Assembly (NCBI GenBank): GCA_032207245.1
Contig: CM063508.1
Location: forward strand, 188,833,457-188,897,456
Length of the DNA stretch: 64,000 bases
Direction: 5' to 3'
DNA from: Pardosa pseudoannulata
Lineage: Eukaryota; Arthropoda; Arachnida; Araneae; Lycosidae
Shown here: positions 29,001 through 42,843 of the stretch, piece by piece
Numbering within the stretch: the stretch's first letter is position 1
Layout: every line of letters starts with the position of its first letter
The notes under the pieces: generated by a model
The model's database searches: none
Seen by the model: the letters and a program-made list of their open reading frames with translations, nothing else
What the model was told of the DNA's origin: nothing
Made by a program: the position numbers and the translations under genes

Positions 29001-30424
29001 GCAACATTTTCAACTTTTGGCAACATATTTGAGCATTCCAGAAATTAATTTTGAATTCTGGGTACTTTTTTATGAAAATTTGCACTCTTAGCTTATTATC
29101 TGGAAATATACAGATAATTAATTTAAAGGAATATGCTATCTATTTCATTAAAACGAATGAACTAATAACACCTAAAATTCCACTCTTAAAAATACAAGCT
29201 AGATGTGTCTATTCTTTTAACAACATGTAGAAATTATTTCTTAAATAAACAATATGGTGCATTTTATAAAATAATAGTTAGGATTCCACATTGCTAGTTG
29301 ACATTTAATAGTAACTATAAAACTGACTAAAAAAGTAGCGAGTTTACCATTTGCCCTTAAAACCAAGATATAAATTGGTTTAGTGGTGTACACTTATCAC
29401 CTATATATAAAAATGAGTATACATTATTTTTCATGTAAATGCATGCAGTTTATTGTAGAGTCACCAAACATTGAGCTCGCATTCTTTAACACCACAAAAA
29501 GGTCTTGTGTAAGGTACACAACACATTGCTGACAGATCAAAAAATCAATATATGGATTTCTTTGTACAGAAATTGAACACGCTGTTACTTACACAATAAC
29601 TGCTATCATAAGAAGACATCCCAGACCAACTTGGAGATCGTGATCTTGGGATATTCGCAATATTTGGCTTTTCACAAAAGTTTGTTTTTACTTCATCTGT
29701 TTTTAAGATCACTGTAAGAAAATTAAAACAATTTGAACCAACTGTGGATCAGGATGGGATTGCCAAATTTTTTTTATAAAAATAATTATAAATTACAATA
29801 AGGAAAATAGTTATCTGTAATGGAAATATAGTTCTAAAACTTTTACATTCTGCTTTAATAACGTGCATAATGCAGGGGTGACTCAGCCTCAAAGTAAAAA
29901 ACCCTGAAATTTATATCATTCACAATCAAAAACCTGGAACTAAAAAAAAATTAATTACATATAATAAATAATTGCACGTTACTTATATTAGATTTAAAGT
30001 ATTGTCACCAAATCTCAAGTAGTAACTATTTTAATTTTAGCAAAATGAAAAAAATTATTAAACATCTTTTGGAGAATCTCCAGGCTTCCCACTCTTTTTT
30101 CAGAACAAAAATTAAGGACTTTCTAAGGACCAAAGTAACTTTTTATACGGACCTACTTGAAATACACAGCATAACCACATAAACCCTATTTCCTATGGAA
30201 CATATTTTAATAATTACAAACCAGACAAGGCATGTTCAATAAATGCCCTACAATATTTCAGAACTAAGTTTTTAAAAATACCTAAAAATCAATATAAGAT
30301 AAACCTATTTGACAAAAACATTTTGAAAAATGTACATCTAAAAATTTTTGAGTGATCAAACTAAAAATAAATTGTGAATAAAATACAATATTATAAACAG
30401 TACTTTCTGAGGGTTTAAAAATGA

Positions 30425-30493
<69 letters not shown>

Positions 30494-33400
30494 GTATATA
30501 CTAGCTGATTATACCTGACGTTGCCTGGGAAAGAAGAAAGTTTTAGACTTTTCTATTACATTCAATGCAAAGAAAATTAAACTTCCATAAGTAACTGAAA
30601 TATCTACACCCCATCCCAACCTTCATGTTTTGTTTAATTAAAATATGCATGACTGTTAGCTATTAGGAAAGGACAGCTGACTTTATAAACCTTTTCAGTA
30701 TGCAAAAGATTATTTGTCAAAAAAGGTTTTCTAGCTTATGACCATAAAAAGTACTAATAAACTAAAATTATTTTCATAATATTTTAAGGATATCTAAGAA
30801 AGGAATTTTGAATGACTACAGAAATACACTGAAATCATATTTGTATTTGAGGAATTTCTTAATTATTAATGCTGCACTTTTGGCTAGAAAATGTAAAAGA
30901 ATGTTATGAACATTAACAAATATTTTATATATTCTTTGACCAGTACTTATCACCTGTACTGGCGTTCTTAATTAGAACCGGTTTGGGGCAAGTTTAACTC
31001 CAAACTTACAAAACCAGAAAATTTGGAGAGTATGGCAAAAATTGATAAGAAATCATGTGACGACAGATAAATTGTTCAAGTTCCAATACAAAAATTAAGT
31101 AGTTTTAAGGGCCCTTAAAAATGAAAGTTAAAATTAAGGAGTTCTTAAGGACTTTTAAGAACCGTGGGAACCCTGATCTCACTCTCAGCTGTTAAACAAA
31201 TTAGTCATCTTAGAATTAGATTTTTAAATCTTAAATATTAAAAACATCTACAATAAATCTGTATTCTGGTACAATAAAAACTGGATTAAACTAGAACCAG
31301 ACACAGAAGTAAAACATTACCCCACAACATAAGAGTCACAAAAATGACTTCGCAACACTACACTTACAAATTAAGGAATTTTGTCTAAATTTGTGTCTAA
31401 AAATGAATAAATGTCATTGCATATAAATACAGTGTGCTTTTTTAATAACAATACCCATTCCTATTAATTGGGGGTACATTTGACTTAGCCTGCAATTTTG
31501 GGTAGACGGAAACTCATGCGGTTCTAGTGTTAAAAAAGTTAATTCTTCCATTCCATTTTGCTTCTCTCAATTCAACAGATAGGACTAATTAAATACTTTG
31601 AATGTCGTTACTTTTATCACCCTGGTCACTTTCTAGTGAATCTTCCTCTTCATCTGAGCAATCCTCTTTTTCCTCATCTTCAAAGACCTCTCTGTCTATT
31701 TCACTGCTATCATTGGGATCACATTGATCTTCCTCAGAATCACAGGGTATTTCTTCCTCAGAAAGAAGCTCCATTTTCTCCTAATGGAAATCATTAAAAA
31801 TTAGCATTTAATTAGAAATTTACAATTGCATATACAGTCGAACTTCGATAACTCAAAGTCCCAGAGGACCCCCAAAAATATTCGACTTATCCGAAGTTTG
31901 TGCTATCGAAGTTACCTACCATTCCTCTCAACTGGCACTTAAAATGGGTCGACATGGTTTAAATGGTTTGATATGTGCTATAATACTATAGTCGTACGCA
32001 TTTCAATTTTTTAATAGATTAATAATATATTTTATTAAATAATATATTTTTTAACAACAAGAGAAAAATGGGCTTAAAAGTTTTATTAAAACTCAAGAAA
32101 TTCGGCCTCATTACATATTAATTGGTATACATACCATGTCTATCTCATTAGAAAAGGGCAATTATTTTTAAGGTTGTTGGCATTCACAAAGTCATCTAAT
32201 TTTTTAACACAGTTAAATAGGGTGTTGTCTATACCTTCAGTGGTCTCCATGTATTGTTGTAAGATGTGAATAGCGTCCTGTGCTTTCTCGAAGGTCACGA
32301 GGGGACTGGCATTCGAAGTTTTGAACAGAATTGTGTTTTTTGCCAGGGAAATCTATCACAAAAACTTCGACTTAGAAGATGTTCACTTCGAGTTATCGAG
32401 ACAGTTTTTTAAAGGAAATTATAGAAATGATTCGGGACTTGATTAAAAGTTCAAGTTAGCGGATTATTCGACTTATAGGAAGTTGAGTTATCGAAGTTCG
32501 ACTTTACCATATATTTCCACGTATAAGACAATACTTAAAACCTAAAAATGACAACCCAAAATCTGAGGTCGTCTTATACGAGAGGTTAAAAAAAAATGTT
32601 GATTGCAAAACACCATTATAAAATGAATCAAGTCACTAAGTAAAAGCAGGAGCCAGTGCAGGTGTCTGAAGGCAATGCTGCCAAGCACATAACTAGTCGC
32701 ATAGTTGCCAAGTTGAATAACTACAAATAGGACATAATTTCATAAACAAGTATGCAGTATTAATCAATGCAACAATCCCAATGGGGTGTTGAAAGGTGCT
32801 AAAAAATAAAATTTGTTAGTTCTGTATATCTACCCATTACAATATTGAGAATTTTGGGTTCACCTTATATGGCAGATATATGCTAAAATTGTAAAAATTG
32901 GCTGAAAATTTATACTTTGTCTTATCTGAAGGTCGCCTTATACGTGGAAATATATGGTAAATGAAATTAGATCCAATGCTTAATTTAATAATAAAAGAAT
33001 CATATAAAAATATTCATTTCCTTTAAGTACAGAAATGATAAGCTACAAAAATATTGAGGACACCATCAAACAAGAATTTATCTGACTGAAAAGAAAATTT
33101 TTCATACAATATTAAAAATTATAGGTACAATATTACTCTCTTGAACACATCATACAAGATATTCTCCAACATCCTTGCAGAATGATTCACTACTTATACT
33201 AGCAGAGTCATTAGGAAATACCAGTGTGGATTTCAGTTAAGGCAGGTCAACTACAGATCAAATACAGAGCATTAGACGAGAATCTCACCGAGATATTTAT
33301 CTTTTTATTGACTTTAGATCAGCTTACAGGGTTCCCGCTGTTTTTCTAGAACAAAAATTAAGGACTATTTAAGGACTCTCTAAGGACGAAAGCAACTTTT

Positions 33401-33693
33401 GATAATGACCTACTTGAAATGCATGGGGACACAATGCATCATAACAACATAAACCCTATTTCCCGAGGAACCTATTTTAATGATTATGAACCAGACAAGG
33501 CATGTTCAATATATGCCCTACAATATTTCAGAATTAAGTTTTTAAAAATGCCTAAAAATTCGTAAAAAGATTGTCTATTTGACAAAAACATTTTGAAAAA
33601 TGTACATCTAAAGTTTTTGAGTGATCAAACTAGAAATAAATTATGAATAAAATACAATATTATAAACAGTACTTTCTGAGGGTTTAAAAATGA

Positions 33694-33772
<79 letters not shown>

Positions 33773-36700
33773 ATGCATATACTAGCTGATTATACCCAAC
33801 ATTGCCTAGGAAAGTTTTAGACTTTTCTATTACATTCAATGCAAAGAAAATTAAACTTCCATAAATAACTGAAATATCTATAATCCCTTCCCCCAACCTC
33901 CATGCTTCATTTAATTAAAATCTGCATGACCGTTAGCTATTAGGAAAGGGCAGCTGACTTTATAAACCTTTTCAGTATGCAAAAGATTATGTATTTGTCA
34001 AATAAGTTTTCTAGCCTGTGACCATAAAAAGTATTAATAAACTAAAAGTATTTTCATAATATTTTAAGGATATCAAGGAGAAAAGAATTTTGAATTACTA
34101 CAGAAATACACTGAAAACATATATGCATTTGAGGATTTTCGTTATTATTAACCCCTTCCGGTAAAATGACGAGTCTAGCTCGTCATTAGTTTTTCAATCC
34201 ATACCGCACAATGACGAGCTACACTCGTCATGCGATTAAAGTTACTGTTAAATATGATAATTTAGTTTAAAATTTCTAGTGTACTGAATTTGGCAACACT
34301 TTTATCACTTGTGAAAATCACAAGTCACTATTGCATATTGTTTACTTAGAATTTCTTGGTATAAGTCATTGCCAAATTAATGAGTCAGAATAAAAGAAAA
34401 CCTACTAAGAAATGCCGTGTGTGTTACAAGAATCAAATTAAAAGTGAGACTACTTGGCGGTGTAAACAATTAAGAATTCCTTTGCACTTTGTTTTGAAAA
34501 GTACCACTAACTTGAAGACTATTATCTGTATACCTTATTAATGTTTTGCTTTGATATTTTCTTAATTTTACTGTTTCTGATATTACTTAACACTATGTAA
34601 AAAGTGGATTTTAATTAAAAATATGTAAGAATTGTAAAATGAAACAAGTTTTTTAAATAAAAATTAAATGGTTATTTCATGCACAGTTTTTCATGATTAA
34701 ATCATACCAGAAGGGGTTAATATTGCACTTTTGGCTAAAAAATGTAAAAGAATGTTATGAACATTAACAAATATTTTATATATTCTTTGACCAGTACTTA
34801 TCACCTGTACTGGTGTTCTTAGAACCAGTTTGTGGTAAGTTGAACTCCGAACTTACAAAACCAGAAAGTTTGGAGAGTATGGCAAAAACTGATAGGAAAT
34901 CACGTGATGACGGATAAACTGATCAAGTTCCAACTTAAAAATTAAGGAGTTTTTAAGGACCTTTGAGAAAAATGAAGTAGTTTTAAGGGCCCTTAAAAAT
35001 GAAAGCTAAAATTAAGGAGTTCTTAAGGACTTTTGTAACCCTGGTCTAGGAAGAAAAAGAAGAATAGGTACAATTCTTTAATGTTATTACTGTAAGCCAT
35101 GCATGAGGTCACTGAGCAACACTCTAAATTTTTATAATCTAAAAAGATGTTCTCAGTTGCCTGACCCTGAATACGTGTGAGAACAGAATACTATACAAAA
35201 TTCTGTACTATTTTCTACTAAAACAAAAATCTGATTTTAGAATATGATATAACAGTATCTTTCTCATTCAGTGTCTAACTAAGTTAGACAACATCTACAA
35301 ACAAGTTTAACTTTTAAATATTTCCTTTAAAACCTTCAATTTAATGTTTTGGAATAACAATCTTTTAAATGAAATAAAATAATTTTGGGCAGTCATTACT
35401 TTCATTTACCATAGTTCACGCATATTTTATTTACATCAGAGCAGCATCACTAACCCGCAAGAACCACACGTGGCGCACAAGCTGTACTATACCCATCTTT
35501 GTTCAATATTGAACGCAAGTGTTTCTTAAGCAAAATTGACCAATACTTTGGAATAAATTTAATTAATATTGTGACAATTTAAATAATTCATTTGAATAAA
35601 TCTACACAAATACAAATTGTTATTTTTCAATGCTAAATTAAAAATTCTAGAACACAGTCTTTAGGCATAACATTTTAGCACGAAAAGAGCATGCTATCAA
35701 AAATATAAACTACAGAAATGCCTAACAATTTAAATTTAAATTGACAATATAGTAAAGTATCAATTTAATTTAGTGATATTTCAAATCATCACATACATGT
35801 AACCAAAAATAATTAGAATTCGTTTGTAATTAACTATAATTTTACATAGAAATCAGAAATATTTGGTTGGCACAATGTTGGAAACATAACTTAGTTTTAA
35901 AAAATAAACTCCAGTTAGAATGAGTAATATTTTTGAAATTTTTATTAACTTCCAGGGAATAATTCCTTTAAATTTCTAAGTTACACTAAAGTTACATCGA
36001 CATGCATTACCAATTCGGTTGGATTTGAGAGTGACAAATCAATGTCGAAAAAGGTTGGTTGGTTGCACAAACTGCACCAAACAAGACGAAAAACCCAATC
36101 GAACAACACAATTTTGAAAAAATTAATTTTGATGAAACATAAAAAAGAAAGATGCCCAAAACCAAAAGAAAACATTTAAAAACAAATAAAAAGGTAGACA
36201 ATTTAGAAAGACAAAAAATCAACACGATAATTAGCGAAGTTTGATTAAAAATTAAATATTAAAAATGTAAAACACAAACTGAAAAATTGAAAAACATACA
36301 GCACAAAAATGAAATTTATGAATTTAAAGATTCAAAATTATTAAAATATTAAAAATTGAAATAAGGGAATCCAGCCCTATTAAAAACAAAACTGAACAAA
36401 AAATTTAAAAAAAAAATTCAAATTGAAGAAATAAAAGATTAAGAATCAAATATTACAAAATTAAACATCAAAAGTTACAAAAACAAATACAAATCAGATT
36501 TAAAAAAATAAGCCAGTACGGCGAAGAAAAGGGAATAAGCCTGGATGTGGTATTTCCAAAGAATTTTATTTACAGAGATTTAAAACATATACAAGACGTT
36601 AAAACATGTGGAAAAAGGAAAATTATGTATATATTGAAGCCAATGTTATCAGTCCGAGGGATATTCAAACTAAAGCAAATAAATGCAAGGTGGATAATGA

Positions 36701-39700
36701 CAAACATGAAAAACTTTCAGATGAACTGCCTCAATGGCATCAATAACACATATTAACCTCTTTTTGTGGAATAAACAATAAAGTAAGCATACAGTACAAA
36801 TTTATGAAAGGGATTTTTTACAAGCACTCACTTATAATGAACAAATAATAAAGTCTCCTTACATGGACTAAATCAACAAAGTTTTTAGAAACATCAAGAG
36901 CATAAATTGAAGATAAAGAATTGTCTAAATCAGTGTTTCCTTACCTGTGGTACACATACCATTGGTGGTATGTGAGTTGCTGGTACAAAATCCTTTGTAG
37001 GAACACTGGGATCATTAAGTGATGTGGATACAAGGTCACCCTATAAAATGTATAATGCCAATAAATAAACTTGCCATAACAAATTTCACGAAACGAAAAT
37101 CATTTTTACAAAGTGGTAAAATTTAGCATGATGTACAATCAAGTGGTACAGGAGCCATAAAAAGTTAGGAAACACTGGTCTAAATTCTTAGAATGGAACA
37201 AAATGCTTCATGGTAGGAACACTTGGATCGAAATCAAATCTATCTAAACATTCTAGAAACCGTTTTATTTTTTAAATTTAAATTCCTATTTCCTATTAGA
37301 ATGCTAACTTTTACCTCATTTAAGCAACTCTTTCCATTTGATGAAGACATGTTCTCCCATTGATGAACCAAATTAGAAATTTCTAGCCTTGGGGCTTCTG
37401 GAAATTTAGCTTCCACCTCTTGTGCCTCACACTTCTTGTTCAATTTTTGCTGAATGGAAGCAATATGATTTCCACTATCCTTTATGGGAGCTATTGCAAT
37501 GGAAAAAAATGTTAGGACATGAAACTTTAACAAATAAAATATGCACGTTGTTAAATGTGATTTTAAACACTTACACTTCTGTATCAATTTTAGCTGAATG
37601 GAAGAAATATGATTACCATTATCCTTAATCGGAGCTGTTGAAATGGAAAAAAATATTAAAATAAAAATTTTATGAAAAAATAAAATAATAATCAAGTTGT
37701 TAAAATTTTTAAACACTCACACTTCTTGTTCAATTTTTGCTGAATTGAAGCAATATGATTCCCACTATCGTTAACAGGAGCTATTGAAAAGGAAAAAAAA
37801 AAAAAAAATATTAGGCTATGAAACGTTTACAAATATTATTTTCAAGTTGTTACATGTGTTTTTAAACACTCAAATGGAAAAAAGTATTGAACAAACTCAA
37901 GCCAAGAACTTTTATTACTTTAAAGAGGCAATAATTCAAACACATTAACCCATTAATGTCTAGTGTCCCTATTTTGTTAAAATAATAATTTGCATGTTTT
38001 CTTGGAATAACTTTACCGTCTCAGCAAACATAGAGGGCAAAAAAATCTACCCAACTTCAATTATATACAATTTTTTTTAATTGATTGATATTTGATTTTT
38101 CTAACCTCCCACAAATTTACTTTTATCTTAGAATCCCAACAAATAGCTTTATCTATAATAGCGATTCACTTCTCGATACAGTATTTACATGTAAATCTCT
38201 TATCATGAAGGTATTAGGGATATCTGATCACTGGAATATTTAAAGTAGTTTTTCAGAATTTACTCTACTATAATTTAAAAGAGATAAAACAAATTTTAAA
38301 ATTGCAACAATTAGAAAATTATTTTACAAGAAATTATTTAAAGTGCATATCATAAGTGCATCAAAAGTTAATCAAAATTCAAACTCTGGTAGCTATTAAC
38401 AGAGCCTGAAATTTATTGGCATATTTTAGCTACAATTTTGTACTTTTTGATACTTTCTTCAAGTTATGCTTAGGATACATATGAGCCATTTTATTAAAAG
38501 ACATGTATCAGTAACTATCAATATAAAACTGGATTTTCAGCGTACTGAATTTCAATTTGTTGCAAAAATTGGCCTCTTTGTAACACTTTGGTTGACAGTG
38601 GCTACAAATCCAGTCTGATTCCATTATTATTTTTTTGGCTACATGGTCTAGCACCGCAATTATCAAACTGTGTGTCATGACAGTAATCTAGATAAGTTAG
38701 TGTTGTAAAATTGTAAGTTAATTGAAATTTAAAAAGTAAGTTGTTTTTCATAACTTTCGAGCTGAGATGTTCTTGTATTTGTCTCAAGGTGCAACCTATC
38801 CTCTTCGGAAGAGATGCGATATCTACGCTCTTCTGGCCGCCATGTTTTTTTCTTTGCGATATTGGCAAAAAACTCCATTTTTGAAAGTCGCCAAACAAAA
38901 ATGGCACTTTCTGAAAGATCACCAAGCTTCTACTTTTACGCTACTTAACTTGTGTGACAAATATGATATGTCATAGGGATATAAATGAATTATCAATCAA
39001 ATTATTACATTTTTGCCTTTCTCTTGAATGGGATATAGCATTTGATTTGTATATTATGATAAAGCTACGAAACTTTCCAAACTGTTTCCACAGAATTCAA
39101 AACAGAAACTCAATGAAACCTGCAAAAATTTATAAATGAAGAATCCTAAACTAAAGTTTCAAATACCTTTGATGATGTTGGAAGTTGCATCAGAGTTTCC
39201 TTGAAATTTGGATTGAACAGTCTGTGTGTTGAAGTTTGCTTTTGTTTGCCTTTCAAACATGGCTGCCCGCTGGGCAACGGACAGTGTAGGGTCTGTGATA
39301 TCTTTGTTCCAATTTGGAGTTCCCTTCATTAAGGCATTTTCAAACAGTGCTTTTCGAGCCGATAATGGTAGTTCTGCAGGGTCCACTGAAGACAAAACCA
39401 ATAAATTATACATTTAGAAGCATAAATAGAAATGAGAAATTCCTAAAATGAAATCCATAGTCAACAAAACACAAATAGAGATAACAATATCATAATAACA
39501 ATACCATAGTGACAAAAAATTACAACAAATATAAATTAAATGGGTTTTTTTTCCTTCTTCTCTTTTAAACTACTATGTTATCATGAACTTTTCAAGGATA
39601 TTTCAAAATTCTTTATCACAAACATTTACTCTATATGCATACAGTGGAAGCTTTAATGAAAATTTCTATATTCAAGTTTTCATGAACTGTTTTTAAATAT

Positions 39701-42700
39701 AAACATTTATAAAATTTCTATAAACTTCCTATCAAATATCACAGCATGTATTTGATTTAAGTTTGAATGAAAATTGTTTATGTAACACCTGGTATTTAAC
39801 AAAGTACTACATCAATGACAGTTTTGGCCATTTTTCTTACTATCCTTTTAAGAGCAAAGATTAAAATATTCTTTGTGTTTCCAAATGTGTATGAGAAGTG
39901 ATTGTGCCTCTAAATAAAAAAAAAAATAACAAGAAACTTGAACTAAAAAACGTTAATTACATATAACTAATAATTACATGTTCCCAATATTAGATTTAAT
40001 GTATTGTTAGTAAATGTCAAGCAGCGAAATTCCCGTTTAAATTTTTACATTTAAAAGGAAAAAATTATAAAACTTCTTTTGATGAATCTTACTCTTAGAG
40101 GTTGTACAAATTAACAGTCTTTGATTTGAATTTTTAAATCTTGAATAGCAAATATATTTTATTTATGATAAATATGATTTCTGATACATTAAACAATTAC
40201 AAAAAGGGGAAGAAGAGGCAAAGTTTCTTATATTTAATCCAAATTATTAAATTTCTTCTTTTTTGGTTATAATTAAAATAAAACAAATATTTCTTAAAAA
40301 AAAAACATCTAATTTTTGTTTGCACTGTATTACTTTTATTATCAAAGCATAACTTCTTTTTCTTCACTATTAGTTTCTTCTTGAGAAGAAATCTTTATTT
40401 CTGAGGCTTATGTTGGATTTTGTTGGCATAGAAATTTAGTCTTCTTTACTTTGAGCAATAATTTTTTGAATGAGAAGTTTGATAACTATTTCAACTTTAA
40501 TAAATTCAATGCAAAATCTCTCAAGTGGTTCACACACAGGATTTACACCTCACAAGAGCTGACATTCAAAGACTTAAATAATATTTTGCTGTTTAAATAT
40601 TTTAAAGAGTTAAAATTATTTAGAGTTTAGAAGTTTAGAGTTAGAATTATTTAAAGAGTTTAAAAATATTTAAAGAGTTTCTCGGGTATCATTGTGCCTC
40701 TAAGTAAAAAACCCTGAAATTTATCTCATTCATAACCATAAACCCAGAACTAAAAAGAAGTTAATTACATATAACAAATAATTGCATGTTACTAATATCA
40801 GATTGAATGTCATGTTAGTAAATTTCAAGCAGTGATTTTAATTGCTAGATCAAATTATAACCAGATGCAGAAGGAAAATATTTGAGAAAAAACAAGGGGA
40901 AATGTAAGGAATTTGGACCGAACAACTAGTGTTTCACATGTATATGCCTTTCTTGTTTTGAAAAATGTACATCTAAAGTTTTTTGAGTGATCAAATTAAA
41001 AATAAATTATGAAGAAAAACAATATTATAAACAGTACTTCCTGAGGGTTTAAAAATGACTGATATATACAATTATATCAGAGTTTATATATATATACTAG
41101 CTGATTATACCTAGCCTGGGAAAGAAGAAAGTTTTAGACTTTTCTATTACATTCAATGAAAGGAAAATGAAACTTTTATAAGTAACTGAAATATCTACAA
41201 CCCCCTATCCTCCATGCTTCGTTTAATTAAAATCTGCATGACTGTTAGGTATTAGGAAAGGGCAGCTGACTTTATACTTTAAACCTTTTAAGTACACAAA
41301 AGATTATTTATTTGTCAAAAAAGTAAATAAGAAAAAAAAAAACTGTCATATAAGAAAACTGATAGGAAACCACATGAGACTGGATCTCATCGATGGAGAA
41401 ATGGATCGCATTCTAATTTAAAAATTAAGGAGTTTTTAAGGACCTTTGACAAAAATTAAGTAGTTTTAAGGGCCCTAAAAAATGAAAACTAAAATTAAGG
41501 AGTTCTTAAGGACTTTTAAGGATTGTGGGAACCCTGAAATCAATCAACATTTGTTCCAAGGTAGAAGCTCATAGTTCAGCAAGTTGTCTCTTCTTTTCTA
41601 TCCCCCACAGCCCTGAGTATGGGTATTTGAATCTGCAGCCTTCACAGATTATCTAGAAAGCTTTAACTCTTTAGTGGACAGTGGTTTCACAGTGAAACCT
41701 CTTGTTAAACTTTTTTTTTCCTCTAGTTTGGGGGGAAATTTGAATGGTTTTTTTCTATTTTTTTATGTTTTGGACAGTTAAAACTTACAATAGATGATAG
41801 TACTGTATTTAATTTAATTTTCTTTTGTAATATGTACTTATACTTGCTGTACCTGGAAAGTTAGTAATTCAATTTTTTTTCACTTATGACCCCCCAAAAA
41901 ATATCTATTCAAACAACACTTATAAATTGTTGAACTATTTATTTATTATACTTTTTAAGAACGCTTATTTATTGCTCTTCCAGTATTAAAATTTTAAAAA
42001 GCATTGTGTTCACGTTGTGCAAGGGGATGGGTTTGTCAGTTAACACCCCCTTTAATCTCTCATATGGTATCCTCTAAAACAAACCCCTCTAAAGATTGGG
42101 GAAAAAAAAAATTAAACATTTTGAATTTATAAGGTTTATAGATAATATTTATAAAGTAATTTCATTAAAATCCAAAGAATTTATATAGGTGACCTTTAAG
42201 GGTTAAACTGTCCCAATTCTAGAAGAAAAATTATGTGAAAGATAAAAATAGAATGGACAATGTTACCAAGAGATTGAGTATAAAAAGGTTGTAAAGATAT
42301 TCAACTCTACATGCTAGAGAAACAGGCAAAAGAAAAGAATTCATTTGGTCAGCATCTAGAGATTCTGCAAATGGCAATGAAAAGACTAAAGTCACAGCAA
42401 AAAAGCCTAATGTTCACCTGCAGCAAAACTCTTAGGTTCAGGCAATTTGGTTTCCTTTGATGGTTTCATTTGATCACAATCAAACTTGAAACTTCCAGAA
42501 GAATTCTTATAAGCATGTTCATCTTTGGACTTCTCCATCAAATCATTGCAAGTTCCAGTGATAGTTTTGACCGGACTTGATAGAGAAATAGGGTTTTCCT
42601 AATACAAAAATATGAAAAATTAGTCTTAAAAATGTCTCATTATAATAAACACAAAAAATAATCTTTTTCATTTAAAAAATAAAAGGAAAAAACACTTCTC

Positions 42701-42792
42701 TACACTTAATGACTACAATGCAAAACCATTTTTAAATAGTTTATTTAACACTACATTTACGGTCCGAGCCAATTTGACTCATTAAAAATTGG

Positions 42793-42843
<51 letters not shown>

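Noticed and set aside
31500..31533. GCGGTTCTAGTGTTAA, resembling a right end of the CACTAGAACC MITE
   Set aside because: No left partner seen; at most a solo terminus.
31558..31797. 79-codon plus-strand open frame
   Set aside because: Antisense shadow of the acidic anillin exon 12.
37948..37990. TTAACCCATTAATGTCTAGTG, resembling a piggyBac-like left end
   Set aside because: No matching inverted right end with TTAA was found.
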